From contig NC_088300.1 of the NCBI RefSeq assembly GCF_032854445.1, positions 48,415,682 to 48,479,681 on the forward strand: a DNA stretch of 64,000 nt. Reading direction: 5' to 3'. Positions 31,759 through 46,700 of the stretch are shown piece by piece. Within the stretch, counting starts at the first letter, position 1, and each line of letters opens with the position of its first letter. The notes below the pieces were generated by a model. It worked only from the letters and a program-made list of their open reading frames with translations, was not told the DNA's origin and did no database searches. The stretch comes from Liolophura sinensis. Taxonomy: Eukaryota > Mollusca > Polyplacophora > Chitonida > Chitonidae. The translations under genes were made by a program, and so were the position numbers.

Positions 31759-34700
31759 CTGCAAAATGAAAAAGTGACAGAACTGTCAGACAAAGTTTAA
31801 AGTCTACAATTTTTTCCCCAAATATTACTAACTATACAATTTTTTTGAAAAACTCAAACAAATGATTTTGAAACTAACAGTTCCCAGCTATACTTTATTT
31901 ACTGTTAATTAGTCTATGCCATTACCACAGCAGTGTAATTCCTCACAGATCAATTTTCCTTAACAAGCGTAATATTACATTAGCTAAATATATTGTTTTG
32001 GTTTGTTCAAATAAATACAAACAAATCCAGAAAATCAAGTAGCTTAAGGGAAAAGTCATCTAAAAATCAAAGTAGGCCTCACTAAGTAGACCACTCAAAA
32101 CTTTGCATAAGTATACTTTCATTTATTTTTTGGGATTTATGTGAAAAGAAATAAAGGCAATCAAACATTTGAATTGTAAGGTGGGCTTTATGGACCATAC
32201 TATCAGAGGTTAGGAACTCTGACATCACAGAAAGTTTATCCAACTCTAATCACGACACTGAATGTTGGAACAACTCCTTTTACTCCATGAGTGAAAGATT
32301 ACTGAAATAATGTTCCCAAAAACTCCTTCACTCTGGTGAACTTCAGGAAAAAAGGTGATGTGACATCAGAATTCCTAGATACAGTCAGTATGGCTCATAA
32401 AGCCCACCATAGCTTTCAAATATCTGAATGCCTTTCAACACTCTCAAAAAAATCTGTAAAATAAATGAAAGTATTTTTACGCATAGGTTTAAGTTGGCTT
32501 TATGATAATCTTACTTCATAGTTTAGCTTTCTTTCACCTTAAAAAAAAAAAAAAAAAACAGTAATTACCTCTTCCATAGTGAAAATTTTCTAATAAGCTG
32601 ATAACTTGACATGAGGATATATAGCCATATCTACCTTCACGGCCCTTCCCACGTTTCCTGTTCTCCGATTTCTGTAAAGCAAACGTCACCTTGTTCTTCA
32701 CTTTGGGTTTGCCGGGATCCTTTGCGCCCAGAGATTCCCTCCTTAGGAGCCCGAAAAGGCCGGATAAACGATGATCGTCTCCGTTTTTGTTCGACTACAC
32801 ATACAAAAAAAATAAACTAATGAAAAGACATGTCTCAAGGTTTACCAAACTTACATGTTTCCGTGGTGTGTTTTTCACCCTTAATAGTCATACGAGTTAC
32901 AATGTTATTTTACGCCCAAAATCACTTCATTTCATGGCACGAAAACACACAAAAACATTTCAAGCTTAGAATTAAAAATATATTGAAATATAGCTGCTAA
33001 AGCAGCTACGCTGGGGTTCAAGCCGGTATTGCTGACATATGCAGTGTTACTTCCAGTTACCAGAATGGTGTCCATGCATACATGTAGGTACATAACTAAC
33101 TTACTTAGAAAGCTAACATTCTTCGTAACTATTAGTGCATTGTATGTACACTATATAGCATGTGTATGCAGATGTACAAAATGTGGGAAATCTACTTATA
33201 TTTGAAGGCATGCATGTTCTCTGTTTTTTAATGCCCCTGAACGATTTTCAACATACATATAATACATAAAGTGCCTTTTATACAAAGCGATTTTTACTGT
33301 TACAGCTGTAACACTTTTCTGTCATGTGACTTGCAAAAAATGGGGAAATTGCGCTTTTTCGCATTTTGATTGCAATTTCACAAAAATAATCGCAGGACAA
33401 AAATAAGATCAAATTCATCGTTCAGACGTCAAACTATGTCAGGTAACATGGTAAGAATCTTCAAATTCAAAATTTTTTGCTTTGCCATGGCATCATATGT
33501 ATTAGTCAAAGCCAAATTTGCATACATATTGCATCCTTTCTCTGTCCAAATAGCCTCCGCAGAACGGAAATTCTAGGTCAATCACATATTGGGTTTCAAG
33601 GAAAATGAGTGTCAAATGTTTTCACTTCAACCCAAAATGGCTGCCAGATCACATGACTCAGTTCAGCCAACTTTTTACTTGTTTACTTAAAGTTCATTTC
33701 AGGGTCTACTGCATACCTAGGTTTTCACGCATTTCTGTTGGGCGTTTTTTTCTGTTGTAGAAATTTTCCAATTTACAAAAATGTAAAAATGGCGATTTTT
33801 TTTCTTTTGATATGTACAACTTCAGGTTTGCTGACATCTCCAGTTATGCAAAATGTCTTTGTCTGGGGATCACGTTAGGTCTTAAGCTTGCATCTCTAGC
33901 TTCATTGGTTAAGGAGATATAACCACTTTCTGTTTTTGATGATGTCACTTCCGGTTTTGCAAAAATGGCATTTTCGGAATCAGCATCCAAAACTACATCA
34001 AACTGGACAATCTGCCAGATATCATCTGTGAAAGTGTCGAAATTACCAGTAAAATATAAATTTTTCAGTCACATGACATTTTCACGAGCAAGCTTGTACA
34101 ATTTTCGATGTCAAAAGTACACAATAACACAATGAATGTATCTAGGCTTTATGAAACTGCAGTCAAAATGTCAGCTTAATCGCATCGGTCATTCTGGAGG
34201 AGATTTTTTTTGACACAAAATTGAATATGGCTGCAAAGTCACACAACCAAATGTTTCCAAAACATTAAAAAGCACAATTTCAGACCCTTTCCTAATACAT
34301 TCTAAAGTTTTAGTTATGTACCATTGGTATTTTTCTCAAACATTTCCCAGGCTTACCTTGACTGGTCTGTCAGGATCAAGAATGCCCAGCTCATCAAAAC
34401 TGTGAGCCACCTCCGACTTGCCTTGCATAAGATCCTCAAACACTTTGTTAGTTAATTCATCCAGGCTGGATGGCCCTGATTGGCTGGGTTTATTGCGCGG
34501 GGGAACAGGTGGGCGACCATTGGTCAAACGGTGACCGTCCGAGCCAGACCAGTCTGTTAGAGCAGAAACAAGGCATGCCAAACAGGGGTTTAGTACGAAC
34601 AAGGGTTATACACATAGAATATGGAACATCAAGTAGTACTCAAGAAGCCTTTTGCTCACCATTTCACTAGAGGATTATGATTCAGGAATAACACAGAAAA

Positions 34701-37700
34701 TGGGGAGGGCAAATGAAAGCAGGGCAGATATAAGATGTTGACACACAAACCTACTGAAATTCAAATTCACATCACTTACAAGTGGACAATTTTTTTTTTT
34801 TTTTTTTACATCACACACTTCGCAACGCCTGGAATACTACTTGATAAGTTCCAATTTAAACTCTGAACATAACAAAACAAAGTTTCATAACAAGCAAAAT
34901 GTAACAACTTTGTTGACATTTTCATGCACATGCAAAGAAGCTGGGAAAAAATAAAACTGTAGGCTGGTAACTGTAGACCCCATAGTCTCTTAAGAAATTT
35001 TAATTTCCACAGAATGATATAAATGAGCACAATGGCATAAATGCATAACTCCGGATGTTTTGTGTAATGTTACTTCATATCCATATTTTTGTAATGTTAC
35101 TTTATCATGAATCAAATAAATATTTGAAAAACAAAACAAAAATTATTGGATACAGAAAAATTTAACGAACCCTTCTCAATATAATAGACAACATGTTTGA
35201 AATTGAAAATAAAAAGGCAGTACAACAGCTGAACATTTTGAACATATGAACAAGACAAGGGTAGTGAAAGCAAGCAGGAGATTAACCCATTAGTTATCAT
35301 ACATCCGCAAGCGGATAAGTGTAAAATCCACCCGACCCACTTCCACCCATAAACATTATCCATAACTTAATTAACAATTAGTATTACGATTAATAATTAA
35401 TGATGAAGTTTCGCATTTGTTACTGATGATATGAATCGTGCAATGAAGATGGGGGTCAGGAAACAAGATGAACGCAATCCAAAAATCAGATGGGCGGATT
35501 TTATATAGCCCAATCTAGTGAAGGCAGGATCTTACGCAAAGACAAGGTGAGGACAGACTCTGCATTTCAAGAGCGAACGGTAGCATCGGTAAGCAAGACT
35601 TGTGAATAAAATTTTTAACGGTTCGAGAAAGTTTGACAGATGAGTGCCGATCCAGCAGATATTAGTGATGTGCAACAAAATATGTAAATTCCATTGACAA
35701 TATATCAAATGACATAATATCAAAATTTATAGGGTCCAGCGAAATGACTTACCGACAACATCATCCTTAGGAATGATTAGAATTCTTTTGTTATCCAAGC
35801 TGGAAGTCGGGCACTCAATGTCCACAGTTCCATTCTGACCAGACTGAATTCAAACAAGACAGTGCTTGATAACTAGCATGGAATTTATTTATTTGATTGG
35901 TGTTTTATGCCATACTCAAGAATACTTCACTTATTTGATGGTGGCCAGCATTATAGTGTGAGGAAACTGGCAGAGCCACCCACGACCATCCGGTGGTTCC
36001 TGACCTTCCCACATACGGCTGGAGAGGAAACCAGCATGAGCTGGACTTGAACTCACAGCGACCGCATTGGAGGAGGGCTTCTACGTCATTATGCCACGCT
36101 GATGTGCTAACCCTCTCAGCCACAGAGGCCCCCAGCATGGGATTAAGTCCATGTATTGTTAAATGTTTAACAAGAGTGTCGGTGTCAAATTGGCAGAAGC
36201 ACACTGTTAACGCTGCGGATGATAGGAAATGCATCAGAGTAGCAAACCAGTACTGGTTTTCCTGTTACAAAGGCAAACTCTGTCTGTGTCATGACATCAC
36301 ATGACATACCATCCTGTACACTAAAGACATCACAATACAGAGCCCACAATACTTTTGTAACCATGACAATGCCAGTTAACAAAATGCAAATGAATTCAAC
36401 TTTGAACTATTATTCTTATTAAGCTTATGTCAACCGTCCATTTAAGACTTTTCCTGAAAATAATACGAACTTTATATCCATGGATGAGGTTAACCTTGAT
36501 AAATGATTTATTTATTTATTTGATTAGGGTTTTACACCAGTACTCAAGAATATTCCACTTATACTTATACAACGGCGGCCAGCATTAAGGTGGAAGGACA
36601 TTAGGCAGAGCCCTGGGGAAACCCACGACCATCCGCAGGTTGCTGTTGATCTTCCCACAAATGGCCGGAGAGGAAGCCAGCATGAGCTGGACTTGAATTC
36701 AGCGTAACCACATTGATGAGAGACTCCTAAGTTTTTGTGTCACTTACCATCTGTATTAAGACCCCGTCTATCTTGTATCCATATTTATGCAATATGGGCT
36801 TGAACACATCACGAATAGAACGGTTAGGTTTGGCTTTCACCCCAATGAATTTGTGATTTGGCAAATCCATCCGAAAAAATACTCTCTTCTCTAAAATAAT
36901 ATCTTTGGATCCCAGACTGGATATGTCATTGTTTAAATCCAATGCCTGAAAAGAGACGGAATAATAGATTTATTGTAGATCTTAGCAGACAGATTAAAAC
37001 ATACATTTCAGTTTACTTGACATTATAACAATTGATAAAGAATTGTTACAACACATACAGTTGAATAAAGGAATACCATTGTGAGTAACTATTCAAATTA
37101 AACTAAAAATTACAATCCTAAAGTTATTTTCATGGTGTCATATATATATATATATATATTATATAAATGTTGTATTGTAGATTACTTTCCGTCAGATTAG
37201 ACAGGACCATAACTATACTGTCAGGGCAAATTTTGGGGAATTTTCAAAATGAGCTAAAATTTTATTCATAAAAAAGAGCACCAGACACTGTCATATTTAT
37301 GAATTAGGCTTACGAATTTTGTTCCCTGCATGTAAAAAATTCAAATTTGCCAATACATCACCTTATCTGATCCTGCCAGGAAAACATCCAGAGAAGCAAC
37401 AGAAAAGTTGCGTTTCTCGCACAGTTTGCTCAGCACAGAATGGGTAGACTGACCCGGCTTAGCACACACCACAGTAGATGAGCCGTCTGGCAGAATTATG
37501 CGACAAAACTTATAATTCCCAGAATGCACTTCGTCCTCATTTTCCCGGATATCAGAGGGTATGTTCTGGTGAACAGAGAAAAAGTACATGACTTGTTACA
37601 ACTGATTTCCTTATTTATTAGAAAAATAATTTAATATAAAAATCAAACAGTTAAATTCTGTATTCTTTCTGAACAACTTACTTTAGGTAAATTAACATAC

Positions 37701-40700
37701 ATGATTTGGATCCCACATTTAATGCTGTGCATTTTTGTAAAATAAATCAGTACACAGATGGATAACTCGAGATTTGACATGAACATTTTTCCCTAACTTC
37801 CTTATGATAGTTCTGTCCAGAGGCTTCATCAATAATGGAAATTGGTCATACTAGTTCAGAAATGTAGATATCAGACTTAAGCTTCTGAAAAACATTTTAA
37901 TTATGATAACAAAGACTAAACAAATATTTCTTACCTCCACTGTTTGAGCCACTTCTTTGCTCATCAAACTCAGATCCACCGTAGCAAACCCGGGCTTTTT
38001 ATGACTGTTATTATTGTTTTCTTCCTTTTCCTTGTTTTCTTTATTCTTTTTTAATTTGGCATTCTGTTTGGCACCTTTGTCTAAAATATACAACACACCT
38101 CATTATGCACAGGTAAAAACAAAATTCCCGACATCTCCTCTCAATACTTGTCAGTAACAAGAAAACAAGCAGCATCAGTAAAATCTCAGGACATTAATAT
38201 GAAAAAAGCTGTATACTTACTCTTCACCCATGGCAGGAGAGATTTCCTTCGCTTTACCTCTGGCTCACCGCTCTTTTTCGCCTGAAGCAAGATAAATTAA
38301 CAATTGAAATACTTCATGAGATTTCACAGTGCAGGAAATTAAGACACAAGAGCTTCAATGGTCAAAAACAACACAGAATTGAATGAGTAACAATGCACGG
38401 TCAATGTTTACCTCTAGTTTACAATGTTAGTCTATTTAATAAACTTGTTGTTCTGCCTGTCTCCTGGAATTTTGTAGAAAGATCTAATGTTCTTGTGGTA
38501 TAATATTACTTCTCTACTAAGATGCGATACATGTTAGGAATAAGACATAAAGAAATAACAGAGAAATGATACCAGTAATGTCATATTTACCAAAGTTGTA
38601 AAACTGAGCTGCCAATTTGTCCATACACGAGTTGTGGTAATAGCAGAAATCACACATATTATTATACAGTGTAAAACGTGTCTCAAATCCCAATAAATTT
38701 AGAATGCAACAGCTGAACATATTTAAACAGCCTACATGGCATTTTTTCCCCTGAAACCCATCATGATTATTATCATTATTATTCATGGGTCTCTGATGTC
38801 CAGACAGTAATTGTTCACCTTCTTGTCATCTTTTGAGGGCAGATCAGAGACAGTGTCATCCTCCTCCTGAAACTCCAGGGGTTTGCCCTCGATCTCTGCC
38901 ATCAGACAGGACTTGTACATGTCAGAGCGTAGAAACCGAGAGTAACTGTCTTGCTTCATCAGCTGGAATATCTGCAGGAGAAACAGGTAGAAAACAACGT
39001 AATGAGAAAGACGTGAACAACGGATAACGATAAGGACATAACTAGACAGACTGATGATTAATCGAAAAAAATAAAACAGATGAAACAGATGAATAATGAT
39101 ATTACTAAAGAAAAGTAAAAAAAACAAATTAAAATGGAGTTCAAAGTTTTATTCTTCTACATAAAATGGTTTTTGGAAGGTATGAACTTGTACATGTAAG
39201 AAGGGAAATTTATTACAAGCTATTCAACATATAATGCTGACAAACACAACTGACTTACACTTGGAGTGAGGTGTTCTATTAAACGGATGATACACTAAGC
39301 TGAATTAAGTGATATCAGGGAAAGATGTTATAATAATATAGTCATTGATTTGTTTATTTGTTCATTTATTTGATTGGTGTTTTACGCTGTACTCAAGAAT
39401 ATTTCACTTATACGATGGCAGCCAGCATTATGGTAGGAGGAACCGGGCAGAGCCCAGGGAAACCCACGACTATCCGCAGGTTGCTATAGTCATTGAAATC
39501 AGAAACTTGAATCTTAACCATGAAATGTGAGTGTACCTGTTGCTGTGCAACATCAAACATCTCAGGTGAGGGAAGCTCCAGGTGTTCCTCACACCTCTGA
39601 CGAGCCTGGCTGTCAATGTTCACAGGATCAACCGCTTTGGACGAAACATGCTTGTCATAGATCTCTTTGGCTTTCACTTTTCTCTGAGGTAGAACAAAGA
39701 AGATGATTTCACTGCTACACTGATGATCTATCTACTGAAACCTCATTCAGGAATTCAATGGTTTCCAAGAGTTTAAAATTTCCACCAGAAAGGTGATGAT
39801 GGCAAATTAATTCACTGTTGGATATTTGTTTATAAGAGAAACTCATAGAACACGAATTGGCAAGGACTTTGTTTCCAAAAAGATTAACATAATGTAAAAT
39901 GGGTGTTTCAGTATGTTTAACAACACATATATATTTCCATTTCTTTGTCCCATTCTTTAGCAACAATACCAACCTCCTCCGGGTCCCCAATCTTCTTATA
40001 GTCCACACAAATCTTCCAGAACACAATGTTTTCTTCACTGAACTCTTTCTTGAGAAATTCCTGCACAAAATGTGAACACAATGATGCTGTATGTTGTGGA
40101 GTTCAAACTTTCAAAATGTTCAATACTTCACTAATTACAGTATTTCACCTAAAGTTTAGCGTTCTTCAACTGACATATTTTACTTCATTCATTTGCCTTT
40201 TAGGGTTACTAAAGAGTTTGTAGTGAAGTCCAATTCAAATCTTTTCCAAAAAAACTTATTGTTGCATCAAAGGAATCCTTTTAAAGTCTTTATGAACTTC
40301 TACAAGTGCATTTATATAGGCCAAATTTTAGGTGAAATGTAGTATATGAAACAGTGTTTTAAAACCAATGGTAAACCTTTCCCGCTAAAAGCTTATTTCT
40401 TTATTTGATTATTGCTTTACACTGGTCTCAAGAATAAAGGCGAAAAATGATACAGGCTTTAAAATGTGTAGACTGTTTACTCCAGCCTTTGTAATGACAT
40501 TTGTGAGCAAAGCAGAATTAAATATATTACTCACACAATTCAAGACAACATTGATCACTTCAGCATGGGCCAATGAGTGGGGAAAAAGGTACCCATTTCA
40601 AATATCTCATTATTACCTATCAGTTCAGCATGGGGCAATGAACGGGGAAAAGGTACCCATTTCAAACATCGCATTATTACTTATACCATGAAACATATAA

Positions 40701-43700
40701 AGATGACCAAGGAATCCAAACTCTTCTGCTGAAATGCTTCCATGGTTTAATCATGTTTTACTTCAACTTTTTACCATCCACATGTTTTGAGTTAAATTAT
40801 GTCCCCAAATATGTACTGTAAAATATGAACAAGGACTTTCTCTTGGGGCAATTAGGAGCTTAAAGATAGTACTTTCCAGGCAAAATAAGATGTCAGCTGA
40901 AATGATAAAAACACACAAAACAAAAACTCCTTTTTACAATCTCACAAAATATTCTCAGAAATGAAGTCATTAATGGGCTGCTTCCTTTGAACTTTAAAAA
41001 AAAGGTACTAAATGAAATCTTGTAAATCAATAGTCAGTCCTATGGAGAGGGTAACATTTTCTCTAAAAGCTTGCTTGATGATGTTACCCATGTACTTGTA
41101 TAACCTTGTCCTTTGGGTTTTACATGTTAACAGTAATTTGTCTGGGTGGGGGGGATGTAAAAAATGACTCAGTCTGACCTCATCACCCGTTAACCTAACT
41201 TATCCTTGACTAACATGTGTTATTAACTTCTGCCTTCATGCACCACCATTTGGCTCTGCCATCAGCAGCATGATCGGGTGTTATTACATAAACTTACAGT
41301 GAACACCGCCAACCCGCCACTGTCGCTGAGCAGCTTTTCGAAGTTAACAGCCCAGCCTGCCACGCGCCCCACTTCTGCCTCCTGTGACAAACACTTCTTA
41401 TTGCCATGGCCACTAATACTGTTCACGCTATTGGCAGAGAGCAGCTTCTGTTGCGTTGCCAAGTCTGCATCTGTGACAATCAGGGACTGGAAAGATAAAG
41501 TCAATTAAACCATCAAATTTCTGATACACCTAAGTTACCAAGCACATACGTGCACAATTGATGCATCCAGGGAACAATTATCATGAAAGAAAAACATTGT
41601 ACTATAGCATTAAGAAAGTTTAGACATATCTGTGAGAATTAGAGCATCTGAAGATAGTCCACAATTTTCAGTAACTTTAAACATTATTACACTTATGTGG
41701 CACAAAACTAGGGAATTAATTTCATACTTGCGCTCTCATTTATATCAACACAAATGAAAAAGCGCTTGACTTTGTGACACATTTTGCTGTTATTTTATGA
41801 TGCCAATTAAAACCGCATACCAGCTCTGCATATTTATTTTTCCCCTCACAAAAGTTGAAGACAGAAAGCAATTAAGTTTCTTTGTCTCGACAAAGCCCAT
41901 GTGCTATTCATGAGAGGGATACAATAAATCACGGTACAATACCGCAATTAGCTACTTCAGGTCTTCACATATAAGACTGCAATAATCCAGTATATAGCTT
42001 ACAAGGTAATGTGTATTGGCATCCAAAACCTTCATGTCTGAGCCCAATACATGTAACCTGTCCTCCAAAGCACAGAACTAGACATTTAAACTGCTCCACC
42101 AGTTGTATATGACCTTTAAAATTTCACTACATAATTGCACATGTGAATGTAAGCCATGAAAATACCACATGTAAGTGTCTTAAGTAAGCCCATTTAGTAA
42201 CTCCATTAACAAGCCCTTCAAAACAACATGTGAAGATCACATACAGTCTTAAAACAGATCACAATGTGTTAGATCCAGGAATTCTTGTAACAACCAGAAC
42301 GTCTCAACACAACACTTACCATCTGTGCCTATGCAAATTAGCCTAATGGATAATCTATACATGTCAGACATGGGCTTGAAGACAAAGACAGATTATCGAA
42401 CAACATAAAATTCCTCTCCATACTTTGAAGTCGTCATTAAATCAGTGGAGTCCAGTACAAAACAGATTTTTACAGCTGGGCCAGCAGGTCTCCTTGACAC
42501 ATGCTGAAAAGCTAATTTAAACACACAGCAGGTGATTGTCCAACTGCAAGCCAGCCAGCCAGCTCAGAGCATGCATACATGTAGATATAAGTGAAGGGGA
42601 AATTTGTATTTTCTCCAATCATTACACCACACAAAGCATGTCCCACTGAAATGATTTCAGTGGCAGCTGTGTTTGGTTCAGCCCTGGTATGTTTAGTGGC
42701 TTATCATATCCAGTAACTGTTATCTGGTATAATGCCACGGACAGACAGCATGAACCCAGCTAACTGCTGTGTCCACATGACCGCTGAACAAATGAAAGGG
42801 AGCCCCAGATAAGCTTTGTTTGAAATCTGTCTGGCTGTTTCCTAACCACTAATTATCTCTGGACATTAAAAGTGAGCTTTCCATAAAATTTTGTCTCTTC
42901 ATGCCAGCTATAATAAAGGAGCCACTGTGCTATCACAGCTCTGCTGCATATGTGCAAACATTTCCACAACTATTTCACGGTAAGCTCCCACACCAAAGGG
43001 ACAGATATCAATGGAAGCCAAAGTGTAAATACACCTACAAGTTCATGCACACATAAAAAAAGATTTATTATTTCTTCACTGTATTCAGCCTTAATTCTCT
43101 AGTAAAGCTATTTACATTGTTCCAGGCCTGCCTACAGTTACTTTTCTCAAATAATCTACTGTAAAAAGACTTATTCAGAATGTAGTTTGCCTGAAACTAA
43201 CTAATGTGTCTTCTTTGATTTACTTTATTATATTCTAATTTTTCCTCGTTATAACTTTGTTTCCTTTTTTTTTCTTAATAATGCTGCTAACAGAACTTGT
43301 ACATGCTAAATTAGATAAACCAAATGGAAAAACATCTGTCTAAGAGCATAACTTCTGAACAGTAAATTGGTAGTTTATCAGACTGAAGTTGAAGTGGAGG
43401 TCAGAGTTTTCTCATTAATTACAACACTAAATGAGGACCATAATTTGAAAATTGACTCAGCAGTAACTAGTTTGGTGTCAAACTGTGCCCCTGTTCTCAC
43501 AGCATCCAGTGCTATACCACTCTACCCCCCACTGGCCGATCACAGAAAATGTCAGAGGGGGGGTGAAGGACAGAGGTGGGAAGTGCCAGCCAGATTTGCT
43601 AAATAACAGATTTCCCTTGACCCCCAGTCACTGTTTCTATCCCCAGGAGAAAGTAATGCACATTCAAAACCAAAATTAGAGTGCAGTGCAAGTATAACAG

Positions 43701-46700
43701 TTGTTACTGATATATGTCAACAATAGGTGACATACACCCAAAAAAGTCTCTTCCCCCTCTTCAGAACCAAAACCCTGTGTTCACAAAACAAACCGAGAAA
43801 TAAACCATGATATCATGAATACATAATTGTGTATAATGTATAATTGACTTAGACAGAGTGTACGATGCAGACAGGCAGTAGTCACGTGATAAATTTAACA
43901 TACTGGACACAGGCTTTGGTGCCTAGTGTGTGTGAACTTGACATGACCGCAAACAACTGATAACCCTGAAAAGCCTGTGGAATGCAGGAAGCTGGTCAAA
44001 CTTAACCACCCGGGCTACCTTCTTACACAGGTCTATGCAAATACCGTATTATCAGGTCACATGACATGTCATTTCACTGCCCAGGGATGAAATATGAATG
44101 CTCAACATCAATAGGGAAATAGGGTTTTTCCTTCTGCCGTCAACTGTGTACTCCACCCACATACTGTATATAGTTAAAATTTCAGAAGTCAGGGATTTAT
44201 ACACCATGCTGAGCAAATCCTCAGATATTTCTTTACTCATCTAGCAATGACCTAGCACAATATCACCCACATATGTGTGGTGAGAATTTCTAAAATTGAG
44301 GTTTATAATTCCTGCTATTAAACAAAGCAGTCGAGACATTTATACACCCTCTAGCAATGGCCTTAGAATGTACATACATAAAGTGTTTACAAACTTGATT
44401 CTTATTTCTCCTCTATTCTTAGGTATGTAAACTCAATTGCAAATTAACAATTTGCACCTACCTCTTCCATGAAAACTCATCACAAGGTATTTCAGATGCA
44501 GAAACACCGGAATTCAACTCATACTACATGTAGATAAGTGAACAGCTAGAATAAGCACACATATAATGAATCATTTCTATAATTCATCCTTCATATCAAC
44601 TATTTGCTGGTCTAACCCAGATTCACATGTCAAACTAGTTTCAAAGTAATTAGCCTCATCTGCATAAGAATGGGCAGCACAAAATACACTAGTCCAATTA
44701 AACAACAAAAAGTTCTATGTCATAAACGCATGTTAAAGGTCTTAAGACAGCGACTATTATCTTTATGGATGTTTATATAGGTCCATGAAAGTATGCTTAT
44801 CTTTTGTATCATTTTTCTGCTACTACTGGTGTAGCTACACATAGGCACAGGTATCAACAAGACATATCACTTTGAAGACAACACTCTTCAGCTAATCTCT
44901 CACAAGAATCTGTGCAAACACAAGAAAATGTGGTAAATTTAGACTCAAAACGTGAAATTTTAGAGTCAAATAAATGCCAAAAAAAACATTTTTTTGGGGA
45001 AACATTTTTCCTACACAATACCATGCTATATGTACCTTTCAAACAAACCTCAACATACCTGCTACAGTTAACAGAGTAGTCAGAATAATGCAGAATGTAC
45101 CACTAAGTCACGGGTGAAACTTTAGGCCATTCACCTCACATATACACTAGTTCAGAGTCCTGTAAATCTCTGTCACAGCATTGGGGGGGGGGGGGGGGGA
45201 GGCTGTACATAAAAATAACCCACCACAGTAGCCTACGGATACATACTGGCCTAAATTCCTAGCAACAGGTCATAATCCATCAGCTTTACAGTTAACAAAT
45301 GAATTTGTTTATTCATAACGGTCTAAAGAGTTCTAAATACTTTTTGCAATCGCAAGTGAGAGGAAATTAGAATTTTATTTTCAAATTTCATAAATCAGAA
45401 AAGCAAAATATACACACTGTAGGTCACGAAGTTTTACACGCAACAATAAAATGGAGACAAAGCTGACTGATGTTCTGGATCACAATTAATCCTCTGAAAT
45501 CTCACGTCTTAAAGAATGGCATAGAAGGCTTCATGTACATGTATACTTCTTGCTGAACACGTTCAACAATTTCTCTTTCTTAGCAAAAAGAGCAATTTAA
45601 ATATAAGAGTAAAAATGTTAAACCAGACTGAGACAATCCAATGTTATAACGCCAAATTCAGCTGTGTGTTTTTTTGGGAAGGCATACATGTAGAGCAGCT
45701 TAAACAGTCATAGCTTTGTAAGAACCACAGCAGTAGCATGTTTAATCTACATTTCCAAGCGGGAAGAAAATGATACCAAGGTCCGAGCTGCCTAACTGCT
45801 CTAAAAGTACAAATGTCACCTAGGAAATCATATCAGAAGAATAGCTTGACAGGCAGCATGGCACCTTGCTATCTGTATAAAACATGGGAAATGAACTCTT
45901 ACCCCGCATCAACTCTTACCCCACATCAACTCTTACCCCACATCAACTCTTACCCCGCATCAACTCTTACCCCGCATCAACTCTTACCCCGCATCAACTC
46001 TTACCCCACATCAACTCTTACCCCGCATCAACTCTTACCCCGCATCAACTCTTACCCCACATCAACTCTTACCCCACATCAAATCCCATGAGGTAACATT
46101 AATTCCAAAACAATTCAAAGCTTTTTTGATTATTATTTCTTCTTCTCACGGCTATGTTATCTCAATCTTTAAATATGCATGTATCTCGATGTGCACAGCA
46201 GTACACAACCGACAACAGAATACAGATTTCATTCTGATTTATTCTACTGTCTCCCTTCATTCAGCTTGTTTAAATAAATAATGCTGTCTAAGAATTAACA
46301 TACATTTACATCAAAGACCTCCACAGGTGGAATACAAGTGATTCGTATCCTACTATGTGAAGGGCCACAATAATGCTTTCTCAAGTTCAGTTACCTATTC
46401 ACAGCATCAGGTATAATGCTTTCTCAAGTTCAGTTACCTATTCACAGCATCAGGTATAATGCTTTCTCAAGTTCAGTTACCTATTCACAACATCAGGTAT
46501 AATGCTTTCTCAAGTTCAGTTACCTATTCACAACATCAGGTACAATGCTTTCTCAAGTTCAGTTACCTATTCACAGCATCAGGTATAATGCTTTCTCAAG
46601 TTGTTACCTATTCACAGCATCAGGTATAATGCTTTCTCAGGTTCAGTTACCTATTCACAGCATCAGGTATAATGCTTTCTCAGGTTCAGTTACCTATTCA

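Noticed and set aside
34357..34553. A second GoLoco motif in RGS12
   Set aside because: The [15 protein letters not shown] segment lacks the D-Q-R triad needed for GDP-Gi alpha binding.
45813..46096. Repetitive plus-strand frames of [14 protein letters not shown] type
   Set aside because: They are translations of the 17-bp tandem repeat in different frames.
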